Origin: CAVTOO01 sp963736355
GTDB lineage: Bacteria > Pseudomonadota > Alphaproteobacteria > Rhizobiales > Xanthobacteraceae
Direction of reading: 5' to 3'
Length of the DNA stretch: 64,000 bases
NCBI GenBank assembly: GCA_963736355.1
Contig: CAVTOO010000003.1
Coordinates: forward strand, 1 to 64,000
Shown here: piece after piece, positions 16,987 through 27,384 of the stretch
How positions within the stretch are numbered: the first letter of the stretch is position 1
Layout of the letters: each line of letters begins with the position of its first letter
Position numbers and translations under genes: made by a program
The notes under the pieces: generated by a model
The model's input: only the letters and a program-made list of their open reading frames with translations
Told to the model about the DNA's origin: nothing
Database searches by the model: none

Positions 16987-19243
16987 TCAGCGGATCCCCT
17001 GCCCGAACTTGTTCGATTTCGGGAAGCCGCGCGGCGCGAGGCGGCCGGCATCGGAGCGGTTGCCGATCCAGTCGGCGAGTTCCTTCATCGTCGCGGAGAA
17101 CTCGCGGCCGGCGCCGTCTTTCCAGGCCAGGCCGGCCTTGGCGTCGAAGGTTATAATATCCGACAGCCCGCCATCCTTGTAGCGCTGCAGCCGCACGCCG
17201 CGACCGCGCGCCATGTCCGGCACCTGATCGAGCGGGAACACGATCATCTTGCGGTTGTCGCCGATGACGGCGACGCGGTCGCCGTTGACCGGCGCGATCG
17301 CGCGCGCCTCGTCGGGCAGATCGACATTGAGCACGGTCTTGCCCTTGCGCGTATTGCCGACGCAATCGTCTTCATTGACGACGAAGCCGCGGCCCTCATG
17401 GGTCGCGACCAGGAATTTGCGCCCGCCGGTGTTGACGAACATCGCGACGATGCCGGTCTCCTGCTCCATGTCGATGAACAGGCGGATCGGCTCGCCGTGG
17501 CCGCGACCGCCGGGCAGCTTGTTGGCGTCGAGCGTATAGAAGCGCCCGTTGGTGGCCATCAGCAGCAGCTTGGAGGTGGTTTCCGCGAAGAAGGCGAAGC
17601 CGAGACTGTCGTCGCTCTTGAAGACGAGCCCCGACAGATCGGCGACATGGCCCTTCATGGTGCGGACCCAGCCCTTGTCGGAGACGACGATGGTGATCGG
17701 CTCGCGCTCGACCAGCGCTTCCTCGATGGCGGTGAGATCGTGCTCCGGGCGCTTCGGCAAATGTCGTGCGGCGCTTGCCGATGGCGGTCTTGGGGCCGAA
17801 GGCATCGCGCACGGCACGGACCTGGTCCGCGACCCGCTTCCATTGCTCGTCTTCGGAAGCGAGCACGGCCTTGATGCCCTTCAACTCCGAACGAAGGTCC
17901 TTGTCCTCGGTACGGATCTCCATTTCCTCGAGCTTGCGCAAATTGCGCAGGCGCATGTTGAGGATGGCGTCGGCCTGAACGTCGGTGAGCTTGAAGGTCT
18001 TGATCAGGACGGGCTTGGGCTCGTCCTCGGTGCGGATGATCCTGATGACCTCATCGAGGTTCAGATAGGCGATCAGATAACCGCCCAGCACTTCGAGCCG
18101 GTGCTCGATCTGCGCCGCACGGAATTTCGAACGCCGGACCAGAACCTCGCGGCGATGGTCGAGCCATTCGCGCAGGCATTCGGCGAGACCGATGACCTGC
18201 GGGATGCGGCCCTTCACCAGCACGTTGAGATTGAGCGGGATGCGGCTCTCAAGCTCGGTCAGCTTGAACAGCGACTCCATCAGCACGGCCGGATCGACAT
18301 TGCGCGACTTCGGCTCGATGACGATGCGCACGTCCTCGGCCGACTCGTCGCGGATGTCGCCAAGCAGCGGCAATTTGCGTTCGTTGAGCAGTTCGGCGAT
18401 GCGCTCGATCAGGCGCGACTTCTGCACCAGCCACGGAATTTCGGTGACGACGCAGACCCAGGTGCCGCGCGCGCCTTCTTCCTGCTGCCAGCGCGCACGC
18501 ACGCGGAACGAGCCGCGGCCGGTGGTATAGGCCTCGGCGATGGCTTCCGGCTGATCGATGCAGATGCCGCCGGTCGGGAAATCGGGACCCTTGACGTATT
18601 TCATCAGCCCGCGCGACTTGGTGGCGGGCTTGTCGATCAGATGCAGCGCCGCGTCGCAGAGTTCGGCGGCGTTGTGCGGCGGGATCGAGGTGGCCATGCC
18701 GACCGCGATGCCCTGCGCGCCGTTGGCGAGCAGGTTGGGGAACGCGGCCGGAAGGACCGCGGGCTCCTGAGTCTGGCCGTCATAGTTCGGACGGAAATCG
18801 ACGGCGTCCTCGTTGATGCCTTCGAGCAGCAGGCGCGAGACATCGGTCATGCGCGCTTCGGTGTAACGATAGGCGGCAGCTGAATCGCCGTCGATGTTGC
18901 CGAAGTTGCCCTGCCCGTCGACGAGCGGATAACGCGAGGAGAAATCCTGCGCCAGACGCACCAGCGCGTCATAGATCGCCTGGTCGCCATGCGGATGGAA
19001 CGAACCCATCACGTCGCCGACGATCTTGGCGGATTTCTTGAACGGCGCGCCCGGATCGAGCCGCAGCAGGTTCATGCCGTGCAGAATGCGACGATGCACC
19101 GGCTTCAGGCCGTCGCGCGCATCCGGCAGCGCCCGGTGCATGATCGTGGACAGCGCATAGGCGAGATAGCGCTCTTCGAGCGCCTCGCGCAGCGTGACGT
19201 CCTGAATGTCGGACGGTTCGGGGGGAATCAGTCGTTTACCCAT
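16987..19243 (-). CDS. parC: DNA topoisomerase IV subunit A (one frameshift in this sequence)
   Basis: ParC is the DNA-cleaving subunit of topoisomerase IV, which decatenates daughter chromosomes. The N-terminal part is clear: LSTIMHRALPDARDGLKPVH, GSFHPHGDQAIYDALVRLAQ, and the catalytic tyrosine in AAAYRYTEARM. The C-terminal propeller (VSDKGWVRTMKGHVADLSG) is one frame away. A single extra base in the GGG at 17747-17749 explains this; the corrected join reads FAEAPEHDLTAIEEAL and the protein is 751 residues. ATG 19243 lies nine bases after the recO stop. Confidence 0.95.
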
Positions 19244-19252
19244 GAGGATGGG

Positions 19253-20074
19253 TTAGCCCCTGATTCCGGGCCGAACAAGGATGGAAATATGCCGGAATGG
19301 CGGGGTTTTCGGCAATTCCGCCTGCTTCGGCGCCACTCTAGCCCGCTCTGGCCGCAATATGGCCGCCACAAAATGCGCGCGTGCGTCGGAATAGTCCTCG
19401 CGGCGCAGTTCGAGCGCGTGGCGGGTCAGAAACAGCCCCGTCAGCGCGAAGCCGGCCTCGATATCCTCGCGTGACACACCCTGCGTCGGCATGCTGCCTT
19501 CCATCAGGAAACGCGGCAGGCGCAGAAGCCGGTCATGATAAGGCGCTCCGGCTTCGCGCGACACCGCCCCGCCCGACTTCGGCGAGACATAAGCGAGATC
19601 ACCGGTCGTTCCGGTGGCGACGCAACGCTCCAGATCTAAACCGAAGCCAAGTTCCGCCAGCATGGCGAGTTCGAGGCGAATGACGGACGCGCCGGCCTGC
19701 GCGATGTCGTCGAGCGCATCGAGTGTTCCGGTCAGGAGATCGTAGAGGCCCTCATGCGGGTCGCGCTCCGGCAACAGCCGCGCCAGCCCGGTTACGTAGG
19801 TCACGCCGTAGACGCCGTGCTGAGAGGCGATGAAATTGGCCGCACGCGTACGCGTGCCCTCCAGCGTGTACATGCCCAGATGCTCGTCGAGCCGCGCCCG
19901 CCAGACCGCATTGACGGTATTGCCGGGCTGCAGCACCGGCCGCATCCGCGAACCCGAACCACCGCGCACCAGCCCGAGATGGCGGCCGTGGTCGCGCGTC
20001 ATCAGCTCGGCGATGGCGGAGGATTCGCCATGCCGCCGGACGCCCAGCACGATGCCTTCGTCGGTCCATTCCAT
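19253..20074 (-). CDS. recO: DNA repair protein RecO
   Basis: RecO helps load RecA onto SSB-coated single-stranded DNA in the RecFOR pathway. The 273-residue protein starts MEWTDEGIVLGVRRHGESSA, the typical OB-fold beginning, and has YVTGLARLLPERDPHEGLYD and LELAMLAELGFGLDLERC. Start at 20074 is preferred to an upstream extension of 47 codons that overlaps a family C repeat. Order era-recO-parC is kept. Confidence 0.93.
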   Translation of the reverse strand: MEWTDEGIVLGVRRHGESSAIAELMTRDHGRHLGLVRGGSGSRMRPVLQPGNTVNAVWRARLDEHLGMYTLEGTRTRAANFIASQHGVYGVTYVTGLARLLPERDPHEGLYDLLTGTLDALDDIAQAGASVIRLELAMLAELGFGLDLERCVATGTTGDLAYVSPKSGGAVSREAGAPYHDRLLRLPRFLMEGSMPTQGVSREDIEAGFALTGLFLTRHALELRREDYSDARAHFVAAILRPERARVAPKQAELPKTPPFRHISILVRPGIRG

Positions 20075-20089
20075 GTGTCTTTCATCACC

Positions 20090-20226
20090 TGCCGCTGCGG
20101 CGGCATGCCGAGGAGCGGCCGCAGGCCGCGTCTCGAAGGATGTAGGCCTCATGGCTCGCACGCCCCAGTTTGCGCTGGCTGCGTAAACTTGCCAGCGATG
20201 CTCGCGCCTCCTCACCAGGAGGACGA
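20090..20226. repeat. Family C intergenic repeat, copy 2
   Basis: Carries GCGTCTCGAAGGATGTAGGC, CTCATGGCTCGCACGCC and CTCCTCACCAGGAGG, matching the copy at 16846. It fills the era-recO gap. Confidence 0.7.
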
Positions 20227-20268
20227 AACTGCTGCGAGGATCGCAGCTCTACCACCCTACACCGCGAC

Positions 20269-21195
20269 TCAGCCGCGGGGAAATTCCAGACCCATCTGCC
20301 GGTAGCGCTCGGGGTCGTTTTCCCAGCCTTCGCGCACCTTGACGAACAGGAACAGGTGCACCGGCGCGCCGACGATGTCGGCCAGTTCACGCCGCGCCTG
20401 CGCGCCAATCGACTTGATGGTCTGCCCGCCCTTGCCGAGCACGATCTTGCGCTGGCTTTCGCGCTCGACAAAAATCGTCTGCTCGATGCGCACGCTCTTG
20501 TCGCGCTGTTCTGTCCAGGTCTCGGTCTCGACCGTGGACTGGTAAGGCAATTCCTGATGCAGCGCGTTGTAGATCTTCTCGCGCGTAATCTCAGCCGCAA
20601 GATGACGCATCGGCACATCCGACATCTGGTCGGCGGGATAGTGAAACGGTCCCTCCGGCAGCTTCGACGCAAGCGTCTTGCGCAGATCGGCGACACCGTC
20701 GCCCGACAGCGCCGAAATCATGAAGGTCTCTTCAAATTCGACCTGATCGTTGGCCGCCTTCGCCAGCGCCAGCAGGCTGTCGCGCGGCACGAGATCGATC
20801 TTGTTCAGCACGAGATATCTCGGGTGCCGGACATCCTTCAGCTTGCGCAGAATGATCTCGACTTCTTCGTCGATACCCTTGCGCGCATCGATCAGCAGGC
20901 AAACGAGATCGGCGTCATGCGCCCCGCTCCACGCCGTCGTCACCATGGCGCGATCGAGGCGGCGCTTCGGCGCGAAGATACCCGGCGTATCGACCAGCAC
21001 GATCTGCGTGTTGTCTTCGATGACAAGCCCGCGGATGAGCGCCCGCGTCGTCTGCACCTTGCGCGAGACGATCGTCACCTTGGAGCCGACGATGGCGTTG
21101 ACCAGCGTCGACTTGCCGGCATTGGGCGCGCCGATCAGCGCGACGAAGCCGCAGCGCGTGGGAATTGTTTCGTCAGGCGCTTTTTCGTCAGCCAT
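20269..21195 (-). CDS. era: GTPase Era
   Basis: Era is a GTPase that binds 16S rRNA and assists 30S assembly. G motifs: GAPNAGKST, VDTPGIF, NKIDL. The C-terminal KH domain contains KIVLGKGGQTIKSIG. The predicted length is 308 residues from ATG 21195; an in-frame ATG two codons upstream is possible. It overlaps the rnc stop by eight bases, so translation is probably coupled. Confidence 0.96.
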   Translation of the reverse strand: MADEKAPDETIPTRCGFVALIGAPNAGKSTLVNAIVGSKVTIVSRKVQTTRALIRGLVIEDNTQIVLVDTPGIFAPKRRLDRAMVTTAWSGAHDADLVCLLIDARKGIDEEVEIILRKLKDVRHPRYLVLNKIDLVPRDSLLALAKAANDQVEFEETFMISALSGDGVADLRKTLASKLPEGPFHYPADQMSDVPMRHLAAEITREKIYNALHQELPYQSTVETETWTEQRDKSVRIEQTIFVERESQRKIVLGKGGQTIKSIGAQARRELADIVGAPVHLFLFVKVREGWENDPERYRQMGLEFPRG

Positions 21196-21940
21196 CAGCA
21201 CGCGTGTTGATCACGCCCTCACGTTCGAGCATGGCGGACGCTGCCGCCTTTTCCGCCGCGCGCTTGCTCGGGCCATCGCCTTCGGCGGCGGCGATCCCGG
21301 GCAGTTCGACGGCGATACGGAAATGCGGGTCGTGATGCGGACCCGTACGCTCAATCTCACGATAGGTCGGCGTCGGCAGACCCTGCCCTTGCGCCCATTC
21401 CTGCAAAACGGTCTTGGGATCGCGCAGCGCGCGCATCGGCCGCAGCATGCGTTCGCTCCACATGCGCTCGATCAATTCCGAGGCCGCTGCATAGCCGCCA
21501 TCGACGAATACCGCGCCGATCACCGCCTCGCAGACATCGCCGACAATCGACTTGCGCAACTTCTCGCCGACCGCAGCACCGACCGTGCCGACCTTGATCG
21601 CCTCGGCCAGGCCCAGCGCGCGCCCGACATCGGCGCAGGTCTCCTTGCGCACGAGATCGGCGAGACGCTTGGAGAGCTCGCCTTCGTCGGCTTCAGGAAA
21701 GGCACGGAACAGCATGTCGGACACCACCAGACCGAGCACGTGATCGCCCAGAAACTCCAGCCGCTGATAGCTGGCGCTGCGCTTCGAATTGGACTTCAGC
21801 GCCGAGACATGCGTCAACGCGGCCGTCAGCACCGCGCCATCGGCGAAGCGATGGCCGAGACTGTCTTCAAGCGCAAGAATGGCGGACTGCGCCGCCTTCT
21901 TCGTGGCGCCCCGTGCGGGCTTCTTCGGGCTGCGGCTCAT
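21188..21940 (-). CDS. rnc: Ribonuclease III
   Basis: RNase III cleaves double-stranded RNA in rRNA maturation and mRNA turnover. The catalytic signature RLEFLGDHVLGLVVSDMLF is near residue 60, and CEAVIGAVFVDGG follows; a double-stranded RNA-binding domain ends the protein (PKTVLQEWAQGQG, GPSKRAAEKAAASAML). ATG 21940 overlaps the lepB stop as ATGA, giving 250 residues. Twenty in-frame upstream codons lie inside lepB and are rejected. Confidence 0.96.
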   Translation of the reverse strand: MSRSPKKPARGATKKAAQSAILALEDSLGHRFADGAVLTAALTHVSALKSNSKRSASYQRLEFLGDHVLGLVVSDMLFRAFPEADEGELSKRLADLVRKETCADVGRALGLAEAIKVGTVGAAVGEKLRKSIVGDVCEAVIGAVFVDGGYAAASELIERMWSERMLRPMRALRDPKTVLQEWAQGQGLPTPTYREIERTGPHHDPHFRIAVELPGIAAAEGDGPSKRAAEKAAASAMLEREGVINTRADG

Positions 21941-22695
21941 CTCACAAACGAGAACAACCGGCTCCATCGCACCGAGACGGGCCAGCGCCAGATCTGCCAA
22001 GCGGACTCGCCTTCAACCACGGAGAAGAAAATCATCTGCGCACGGCCGATCAGATTTTCGGACGGCACATAACCGACCTCCGACTGCACGCGGCTGTCGG
22101 TGGAGTTGTCGCGGTTGTCGCCCATCATGAAGAAATGACCCGGCGGCACGGTGTAGACCATGGTGTTGTCGTAGATGCCGTTCTCGTTGCAATCGAGCGT
22201 CTCGTAGCTGACGCCGTTCGGCAGCGTCTCGCGCCAGCGCTTGACGCTCGCCATGGCGTCGCTGCCGCAGGGATCGGGCCCGACATAGTTGTCGATCTGC
22301 TGGCGTGCGACCGGCTTCTCGTTGATCTGGAGATGACCCCTGACCATCTGGATGCGGTCGCCCGGCAGGCCGATCACGCGCTTGATGAAATCGACGCTGT
22401 CATCTTTCGGCTGACGGAAAACCACCACATCCCCGCGCTCCGGATCGGAGCCGAAGATGCGACCCTTGAACAGCGGCGGCGACCATGGCAGCGAAAAGTG
22501 GCTGTAGCCGTATGAGTATTTCGACACGAACAGGTAGTCGCCCACCAGCAGCGTCGCCTTCATCGATCCCGACGGGATGTTGAAGGGCTGGAACAGCACG
22601 GTGCGGATCACGGCTGCGATAATCAGCGCATGGATGATGACGCGGACGGTTTCGCCAACGCTGCTTTCGGTTTTTGAAGGAGTGGTCACGCTCAT
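21937..22695 (-). CDS. lepB: Signal peptidase I
   Basis: LepB cleaves signal peptides from exported proteins at the periplasmic face. Visible parts are one N-terminal membrane helix (VIIHALIIAAVIRTVLFQPF), the catalytic serine in NIPSGSMKATL, the lysine general base in DFIKRVIGLPGDRI, and MMGDNRDNSTDSR. ATG 22695 gives 252 residues; in-frame ATGs upstream (22761, 22809) cannot be excluded. Alphaproteobacterial LepB commonly adjoins rnc as here. Confidence 0.95.
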   Translation of the reverse strand: MSVTTPSKTESSVGETVRVIIHALIIAAVIRTVLFQPFNIPSGSMKATLLVGDYLFVSKYSYGYSHFSLPWSPPLFKGRIFGSDPERGDVVVFRQPKDDSVDFIKRVIGLPGDRIQMVRGHLQINEKPVARQQIDNYVGPDPCGSDAMASVKRWRETLPNGVSYETLDCNENGIYDNTMVYTVPPGHFFMMGDNRDNSTDSRVQSEVGYVPSENLIGRAQMIFFSVVEGESAWQIWRWPVSVRWSRLFSFVR

Positions 22696-22839
22696 CGCTT
22701 TTGTCTTGCCGGGCACGGGGGGCGAAGCAGTCTGCGGCCTTGTAGACGCTCCGGTTCGCATACGCAACGAAATCACGGCCGATATTTTTCTAAGCCGTTG
22801 ATAATCCACTTCTTTTAATCACAACCATGTGACGCTGGT

Positions 22840-23271
22840 CTATCTCGGCAATGGCGGTGTCCCACGCGGAACGGCCGAAATAATGACCATGGCCTGCGCC
22901 ATCGGCCATTCGTCGGTGATGGTGAGGTCGATACGGGCCTCGAACCCCTCCGGCGTCAGAGCTTGCAGGCGCTTGAGCGCCCCGCCGGTCAGCGCCATGG
23001 TCGGCCGGCCGCCGGGCAGATTGACGACGCCCATGTCGCGCCACCAGACGCCCCGCATGATCCCCGTTCCGAGTGCCTTGGAGCACGCCTCCTTGGCAGC
23101 AAAGCGCTTGGCATAGGTCGCAACCATCACCTCCGCCCGCTTGGAGCGGCGTTCGGCGCGCGCTCGCTCGACATCGGTGAAGATGCGCGACAGGAAACGC
23201 TCGCCGTGACGGTCGAGCACTTTCTGGACGCGGCGAATGTCGATCAGGTCCGAGCCGAGGCCGATGATCAT
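22840..23271 (-). CDS. acpS: Holo-[acyl-carrier-protein] synthase
   Basis: AcpS transfers 4'-phosphopantetheine from CoA to acyl carrier protein. MIIGLGSDLIDIRRVQ carries the Mg-binding Asp, and RFAAKEACSKALGTG the conserved Glu and Lys. Length 143 residues is typical. ATG 23271 overlaps the pdxJ stop (ATGA). Confidence 0.96.
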   Translation of the reverse strand: MIIGLGSDLIDIRRVQKVLDRHGERFLSRIFTDVERARAERRSKRAEVMVATYAKRFAAKEACSKALGTGIMRGVWWRDMGVVNLPGGRPTMALTGGALKRLQALTPEGFEARIDLTITDEWPMAQAMVIISAVPRGTPPLPR

Positions 23272-24023
23272 GCGCGCGCCCTGCCGCGATCCATTGCCGC
23301 GCGCATTTTTCTCACCGTGGCATCGAGCCCGTCGAACAGCGCCTCACCCATCATGTAGTGGCCGATGTTGAGTTCGACGATCTGCGGCAGCGCCGAGATC
23401 GTCTCGGCGGTGGCGTAGTCGAGACCGTGGCCGGCGTGCACTTCGAGCCCGGCATCGGCGGCCAGCGCCGCGCCCTTGACGATGCGCTGCCATTCGCGCC
23501 CGGCGATGTCGCTGTGACCGTCGACAACCGCCTCGCACCAGGCGCCGACATGAATCTCGATCACCGGCGCACGCAGGCGCGCGGCCGCCTCGATCTGGCG
23601 CGGATCGGCGGAGATGAACAACGACACGCGAATGCCGGCATCGGTGAGTCTGGCAACCACCGGGGCCAGCGCGTTGTGCTGGCCGGCGACGTCGAGCCCG
23701 CCTTCGGTCGTCAGTTCCTGACGCCGCTCCGGCACGAGGCAGACGGCATGCGGCGCGGTCTGAAGCGCGATGCGCGTCATGTCATCCGTCGCGGCCATTT
23801 CGAAATTCAGCGGCCTGGAGATTTCGGCCTTCAGCCGCGCCATGTCCTCGTCACGGATATGACGGCGATCCTCGCGCAGATGCGCGGTGATGCCGTCGGC
23901 GCCGGCCTCGATGGCCACAAGCGCCGCACGCACGGGATCGGGATGCCGTCCGCCTCGCGCATTCCGCAAGGTGGCGACGTGGTCGATGTTGACGCCGAGG
24001 CGCAAGGACGGAGCAGCGGTCAT
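23268..24023 (-). CDS. pdxJ: Pyridoxine 5'-phosphate synthase
   Basis: PdxJ closes the pyridoxine ring from 1-deoxyxylulose 5-phosphate and aminoacetone phosphate in the DXP-dependent vitamin B6 pathway. The 251-residue barrel starts LGVNIDHVATLRNARGG and has GADGITAHLREDRRHI, PHAVCLVPERRQELTTEGG, VHAGHGLDYAT and ELNIGHYMMG, all typical. It is translationally coupled to acpS. Confidence 0.97.
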   Translation of the reverse strand: MTAAPSLRLGVNIDHVATLRNARGGRHPDPVRAALVAIEAGADGITAHLREDRRHIRDEDMARLKAEISRPLNFEMAATDDMTRIALQTAPHAVCLVPERRQELTTEGGLDVAGQHNALAPVVARLTDAGIRVSLFISADPRQIEAAARLRAPVIEIHVGAWCEAVVDGHSDIAGREWQRIVKGAALAADAGLEVHAGHGLDYATAETISALPQIVELNIGHYMMGEALFDGLDATVRKMRAAMDRGRARA

Positions 24024-24070
24024 GGATGTCAGGGAATCTCTCGGGCGAAAAATGAACTGACGGCCGACGA

Positions 24071-26404
24071 TCAGCCGTTGGCGCGATCAACCTTGGCGAC
24101 GACGTCCTTGGCGCGTAACTGCGCGATAATAGCGTTGAGATGTTTCAGATCATAGACAGTCAGGTCGATCGACAGATCGGTGAAATCCGGTGACTGGCGG
24201 CTCATGTGGATATTGTCGATATTGCCGTCATGTTCGGCGATGACGCCGGCCACCTGCGCGAGACTGCCCGGCTCGTTGACTGACTGGATCTCCAGCCGCG
24301 CCGGAAAGCGCTGCGGGCTGTCCTCGTCGATATCCCAGCGCACATCGAGCCAGCGCTCGGGCATCTCCTCGAAATCCTTCAGCGCCGGTGACTGGATCGG
24401 ATAGATGGTGATGCCGTCACCTGGCGTGACAATGCCGACGATGCGATCCCCCGGCACCGCGCCGCCATTCGGCGCAAAGCGCACCGGCAGATCGCTGTTG
24501 ATGCCGCGAATGGGAATGGCACTGCCCGCGCCCGACACAGGCACCTGGAACTTGACCGCACGGCCCTTCTTGAGACCGAACCAGCTCGCGTCGGACCGCT
24601 TGCCGACCGTCTTGGCGACGCGCTCTTCCTTGTAATCGGGATACATCGCGCGCGCGACGTCCGACGCCTTCATCTCGCCGCGTCCGACCGCAGCCATGAC
24701 GTCTTCGATCGACGCGCGCGCCAGACGCGGCAGCGCGCCTTTCAGCTTGTCGTCGCCATATTCGATCTTGGCGCGGTGAAACAGGCGCTCGACGATGCGC
24801 CGTCCCAGCCCCGCATACTGATCGCGGATCGCCGTGCGCGTGGCGCGGCGGATCGCGGCGCGCGCCTTGCCGGTCACCGCGAGCGTTTCCCACGCGGACG
24901 GCGGCGCCTGTTGCGCTTCCGAGATGATGATTTCCACTTCGTCGCCGTTCTGAAGTTCGGAGACGAGCGGCGCGAATTTGCCGTTGATCTTGCAGCCCAC
25001 CGCCGAATTGCCGACGTCGGTATGCACCGCATAGGCAAAGTCGATGGCGTTGGCCTGACGCGGCAGCGCGATCAGCTTGCCCTTGGGGCTGAAGCAGAAC
25101 ACCTGATCGTGGAACAGCTCCAGCTTGGTGTGCTCGAGAAATTCTTCGGGGTTCGAGCCGTCGGCCAGCACTTCGATGGTGCGGCGCAGCCAGGCATAGG
25201 CGCTCGATTCACGCTTGAGCAGTTCGGTCGGCGACTGCTCGATATCCTTGTAGAGCGCATGCGCGGCGATGCCGTATTCGGCGAGCTGGTGCATCTCGGG
25301 CGAGCGGATCTGCAGTTCGACGCGCTGCTGGCCCGGACCGATCACGGTGGTGTGGAGCGAGCGATAGTCGTTCTGCTTCGGCGTCGAAATATAATCCTTG
25401 AAGCGTCCCGGCACGACCGGCCAGGCGGTGTGCACCACGCCGAGCGCGCGATAGCATTCCTCGGTCGAGTTGACGATGACGCGGAAACCGAAAATATCGG
25501 AGAGCTGTTCGAAGCCGATCGATTTGCGCTCCATCTTGCGCCAGATCGAATAAGGCCGCTTGCGGCGTCCCTTGACCACCGCATCGATGCCGTTGCGCTG
25601 GAGGTTCTTGGACAACTGGGTTTCGATCTCGCCGATCAGGTTGCGGTTGCGCTCGGCGAGAGTTTGCAGGCGCTCGGTGACCACGGCGAAGGCATCGGGA
25701 TTCAGCTCGCGAAACGAGAGGTCTTCCAGCTCCTCGCGCATTTCGTGCATGCCCATGCGGCCGGCGAGCGGCGCATAGATGTCGAGGGTCTCCTGAGCGA
25801 TCCGGTGGCGGCGATCGGCTGCGACAAACTGCAGCGTGCGCATGTTGTGCAGGCGATCGGCGAGCTTGATCAGCAGCACGCGCACATCGTCGGCGATGGC
25901 CAGCAGAAGCTTGCGCAGGTTCTCGGCCTGCTTGGCCTCGCGCGATACGAGGTCGAGCTTGGAGAGCTTGGTCAGCCCCTCGACGAGCGCGCCGATCTCC
26001 GGGCCGAAAGCCTGGTCGATTTCGTGGCGCGTCGCCGCCGTGTCTTCGATCGTGTCGTGCAGCAACGCCGCCGCGATCGTCGCATCGTCCAGCTTGAGGC
26101 TGGTGAGAATGGCGGCGACTTCAAGCGGGTGGGAAAAATACGGATCGCCCGAGGCGCGGCGCTGCTCGCCATGCGCCTTCATGGCGTAGACATAGGCGCG
26201 GTTCAGCAGCGCCTCGTTGGTGTCGGGATTGTAGGCGCGGACCTGCTCGACGAGGTCGTACTGGCGCATCATCACCGGGCGGGCGGCCTTCGCGACAGCA
26301 GGCGCGGCCGCTTTCGCCGGCGCCTTGGTCTCCAAGGCGACGTCCGAACTGGCCGTCATTTGCTTCGGTCTGCGAATTGTAGGTGCCATGCGCCGTCGAA
26401 CCAT
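24071..26404 (-). CDS. rsh: Bifunctional (p)ppGpp synthetase/hydrolase
   Basis: The single long RelA/SpoT homologue typical of Rhizobiales makes and degrades (p)ppGpp. Domain order: an intact HD hydrolase (FSHPLEVAAIL, ALLHDTIEDT), the synthetase domain (RRKRPYSIWRKM, FEQLSDIFGFRVIV, DYISTPKQNDYRSLHTTVI), a TGS domain (FSPKGKLIALPRQANAIDFA) and a C-terminal ACT domain (GSLAQVAGVIAEHDGNIDNI). ATG 26404 gives 777 residues; starts at 26389 and 26359 are also possible, and the conserved part begins at MMRQYDLVEQV about 45 residues in. It follows rpoZ, the common arrangement. Confidence 0.95.
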   Translation of the reverse strand: MVRRRMAPTIRRPKQMTASSDVALETKAPAKAAAPAVAKAARPVMMRQYDLVEQVRAYNPDTNEALLNRAYVYAMKAHGEQRRASGDPYFSHPLEVAAILTSLKLDDATIAAALLHDTIEDTAATRHEIDQAFGPEIGALVEGLTKLSKLDLVSREAKQAENLRKLLLAIADDVRVLLIKLADRLHNMRTLQFVAADRRHRIAQETLDIYAPLAGRMGMHEMREELEDLSFRELNPDAFAVVTERLQTLAERNRNLIGEIETQLSKNLQRNGIDAVVKGRRKRPYSIWRKMERKSIGFEQLSDIFGFRVIVNSTEECYRALGVVHTAWPVVPGRFKDYISTPKQNDYRSLHTTVIGPGQQRVELQIRSPEMHQLAEYGIAAHALYKDIEQSPTELLKRESSAYAWLRRTIEVLADGSNPEEFLEHTKLELFHDQVFCFSPKGKLIALPRQANAIDFAYAVHTDVGNSAVGCKINGKFAPLVSELQNGDEVEIIISEAQQAPPSAWETLAVTGKARAAIRRATRTAIRDQYAGLGRRIVERLFHRAKIEYGDDKLKGALPRLARASIEDVMAAVGRGEMKASDVARAMYPDYKEERVAKTVGKRSDASWFGLKKGRAVKFQVPVSGAGSAIPIRGINSDLPVRFAPNGGAVPGDRIVGIVTPGDGITIYPIQSPALKDFEEMPERWLDVRWDIDEDSPQRFPARLEIQSVNEPGSLAQVAGVIAEHDGNIDNIHMSRQSPDFTDLSIDLTVYDLKHLNAIIAQLRAKDVVAKVDRANG

Positions 26405-26717
26405 TGGGCCATACTCTCAGGCCCTTATTTAATTAGTATCATCACCGGCGCTCGCTCGCGCAAGAAAGCGCCCGAAAAAGCCAATCAAAGCAACGGCGGC
26501 ACCTGGACCGCACCTGGACCGCACTTGGCCAGCCAGCCGGGCCCTGGGCTCAACCCCAACCGACCCGCGGCGGCGGCCGGTTCACGCGTTCGTGCGCCTA
26601 AAATGCAAAGGCCCGGCGCGAGCCGGGCCTTAATCAGATGCGGGAAAACCGTCCACCGCCTGCACGGGACGCCTCGAACCGGCGTCCTGCCCACCGAAGC
26701 CGGCGGGCGTTCGTGCC
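26405..26717. other. rpoZ-rsh intergenic region
   Basis: Holds a strong terminator-like hairpin at 26608-26631 and a short tandem repeat (CACCTGGACCG, two and a half copies, about 26500-26527). No gene is seen. The rsh promoter should lie between the hairpin and 26404. Confidence 0.6.
26608..26631 (-). terminator. Terminator-like hairpin after rpoZ
   Basis: Perfect ten-base arms AAGGCCCGGC / GCCGGGCCTT around a four-base loop. On the minus strand it is followed by TTTGCATTTT. It lies about 86 bases after the rpoZ stop. Confidence 0.75.
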
Positions 26718-27107
26718 TTATTCCTCTTCCTCGGGCTGCTCTTCCGGCGGGGCCAGACCCTCGAGACCCTTGAGCAGTTCTTCCTCGGTCATGCGTTCGA
26801 CCGCGACCTCGGTATCGTCGACATCGACGCTGCCGCCCGAGCCGATCAGCGGCACGGCCTCGGACTCCGGCTCGTCCACTTCGACGTATTTCTGCAGGGA
26901 ATGAACCAGTTCTTCGCGCAAATCGCCCGGAGAGATGGTCTCATCGGCGATTTCACGCAGAGCCACAACGGGGTTCTTGTCGTTGTCGCGGTCCAGCGTA
27001 ATCGGCGCTCCCGACGAAATCGTTCGAGCCCGGTGCGCTGCGAGCAGCACCAGGTCAAATCGGTTTTCGACCTTATCAATGCAATCTTCAACCGTGACGC
27101 GAGCCAT
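26718..27107 (-). CDS. rpoZ: RNA polymerase omega subunit
   Basis: Omega stabilises beta-prime and aids polymerase assembly. The 129-residue protein begins MARVTVEDCIDKVENRFDLV and continues LAAHRARTISSG and DKNPVVALREIADETISP, the conserved omega core. The C-terminal third is acidic (PPEEQPEEEE), as in other Rhizobiales. Confidence 0.97.
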   Translation of the reverse strand: MARVTVEDCIDKVENRFDLVLLAAHRARTISSGAPITLDRDNDKNPVVALREIADETISPGDLREELVHSLQKYVEVDEPESEAVPLIGSGGSVDVDDTEVAVERMTEEELLKGLEGLAPPEEQPEEEE

Positions 27108-27384
27108 GGGCTGTCACTCCAATCCCGACACAAAAAGCCATATACGCGCTACGTAATGGGGCTTTCCCTAAAGAGCAAGGCAGAAATTGGGGGAACGGCT
27201 GGCGTTAACTTACATTGCCGGGAAAGTGCGCACTGCACGGGGACGGCATGTTAGCCGAAATACGGAATTGCACAGCTGGAGTCTGCCTTATTTTCGACTT
27301 GCCGGGCGAACAAGCAGACCGCCAGCAAAATGAGCCGCGTGCCGGACTTTCCGCATGCCAACAAGCAACACACGAAAGACAATT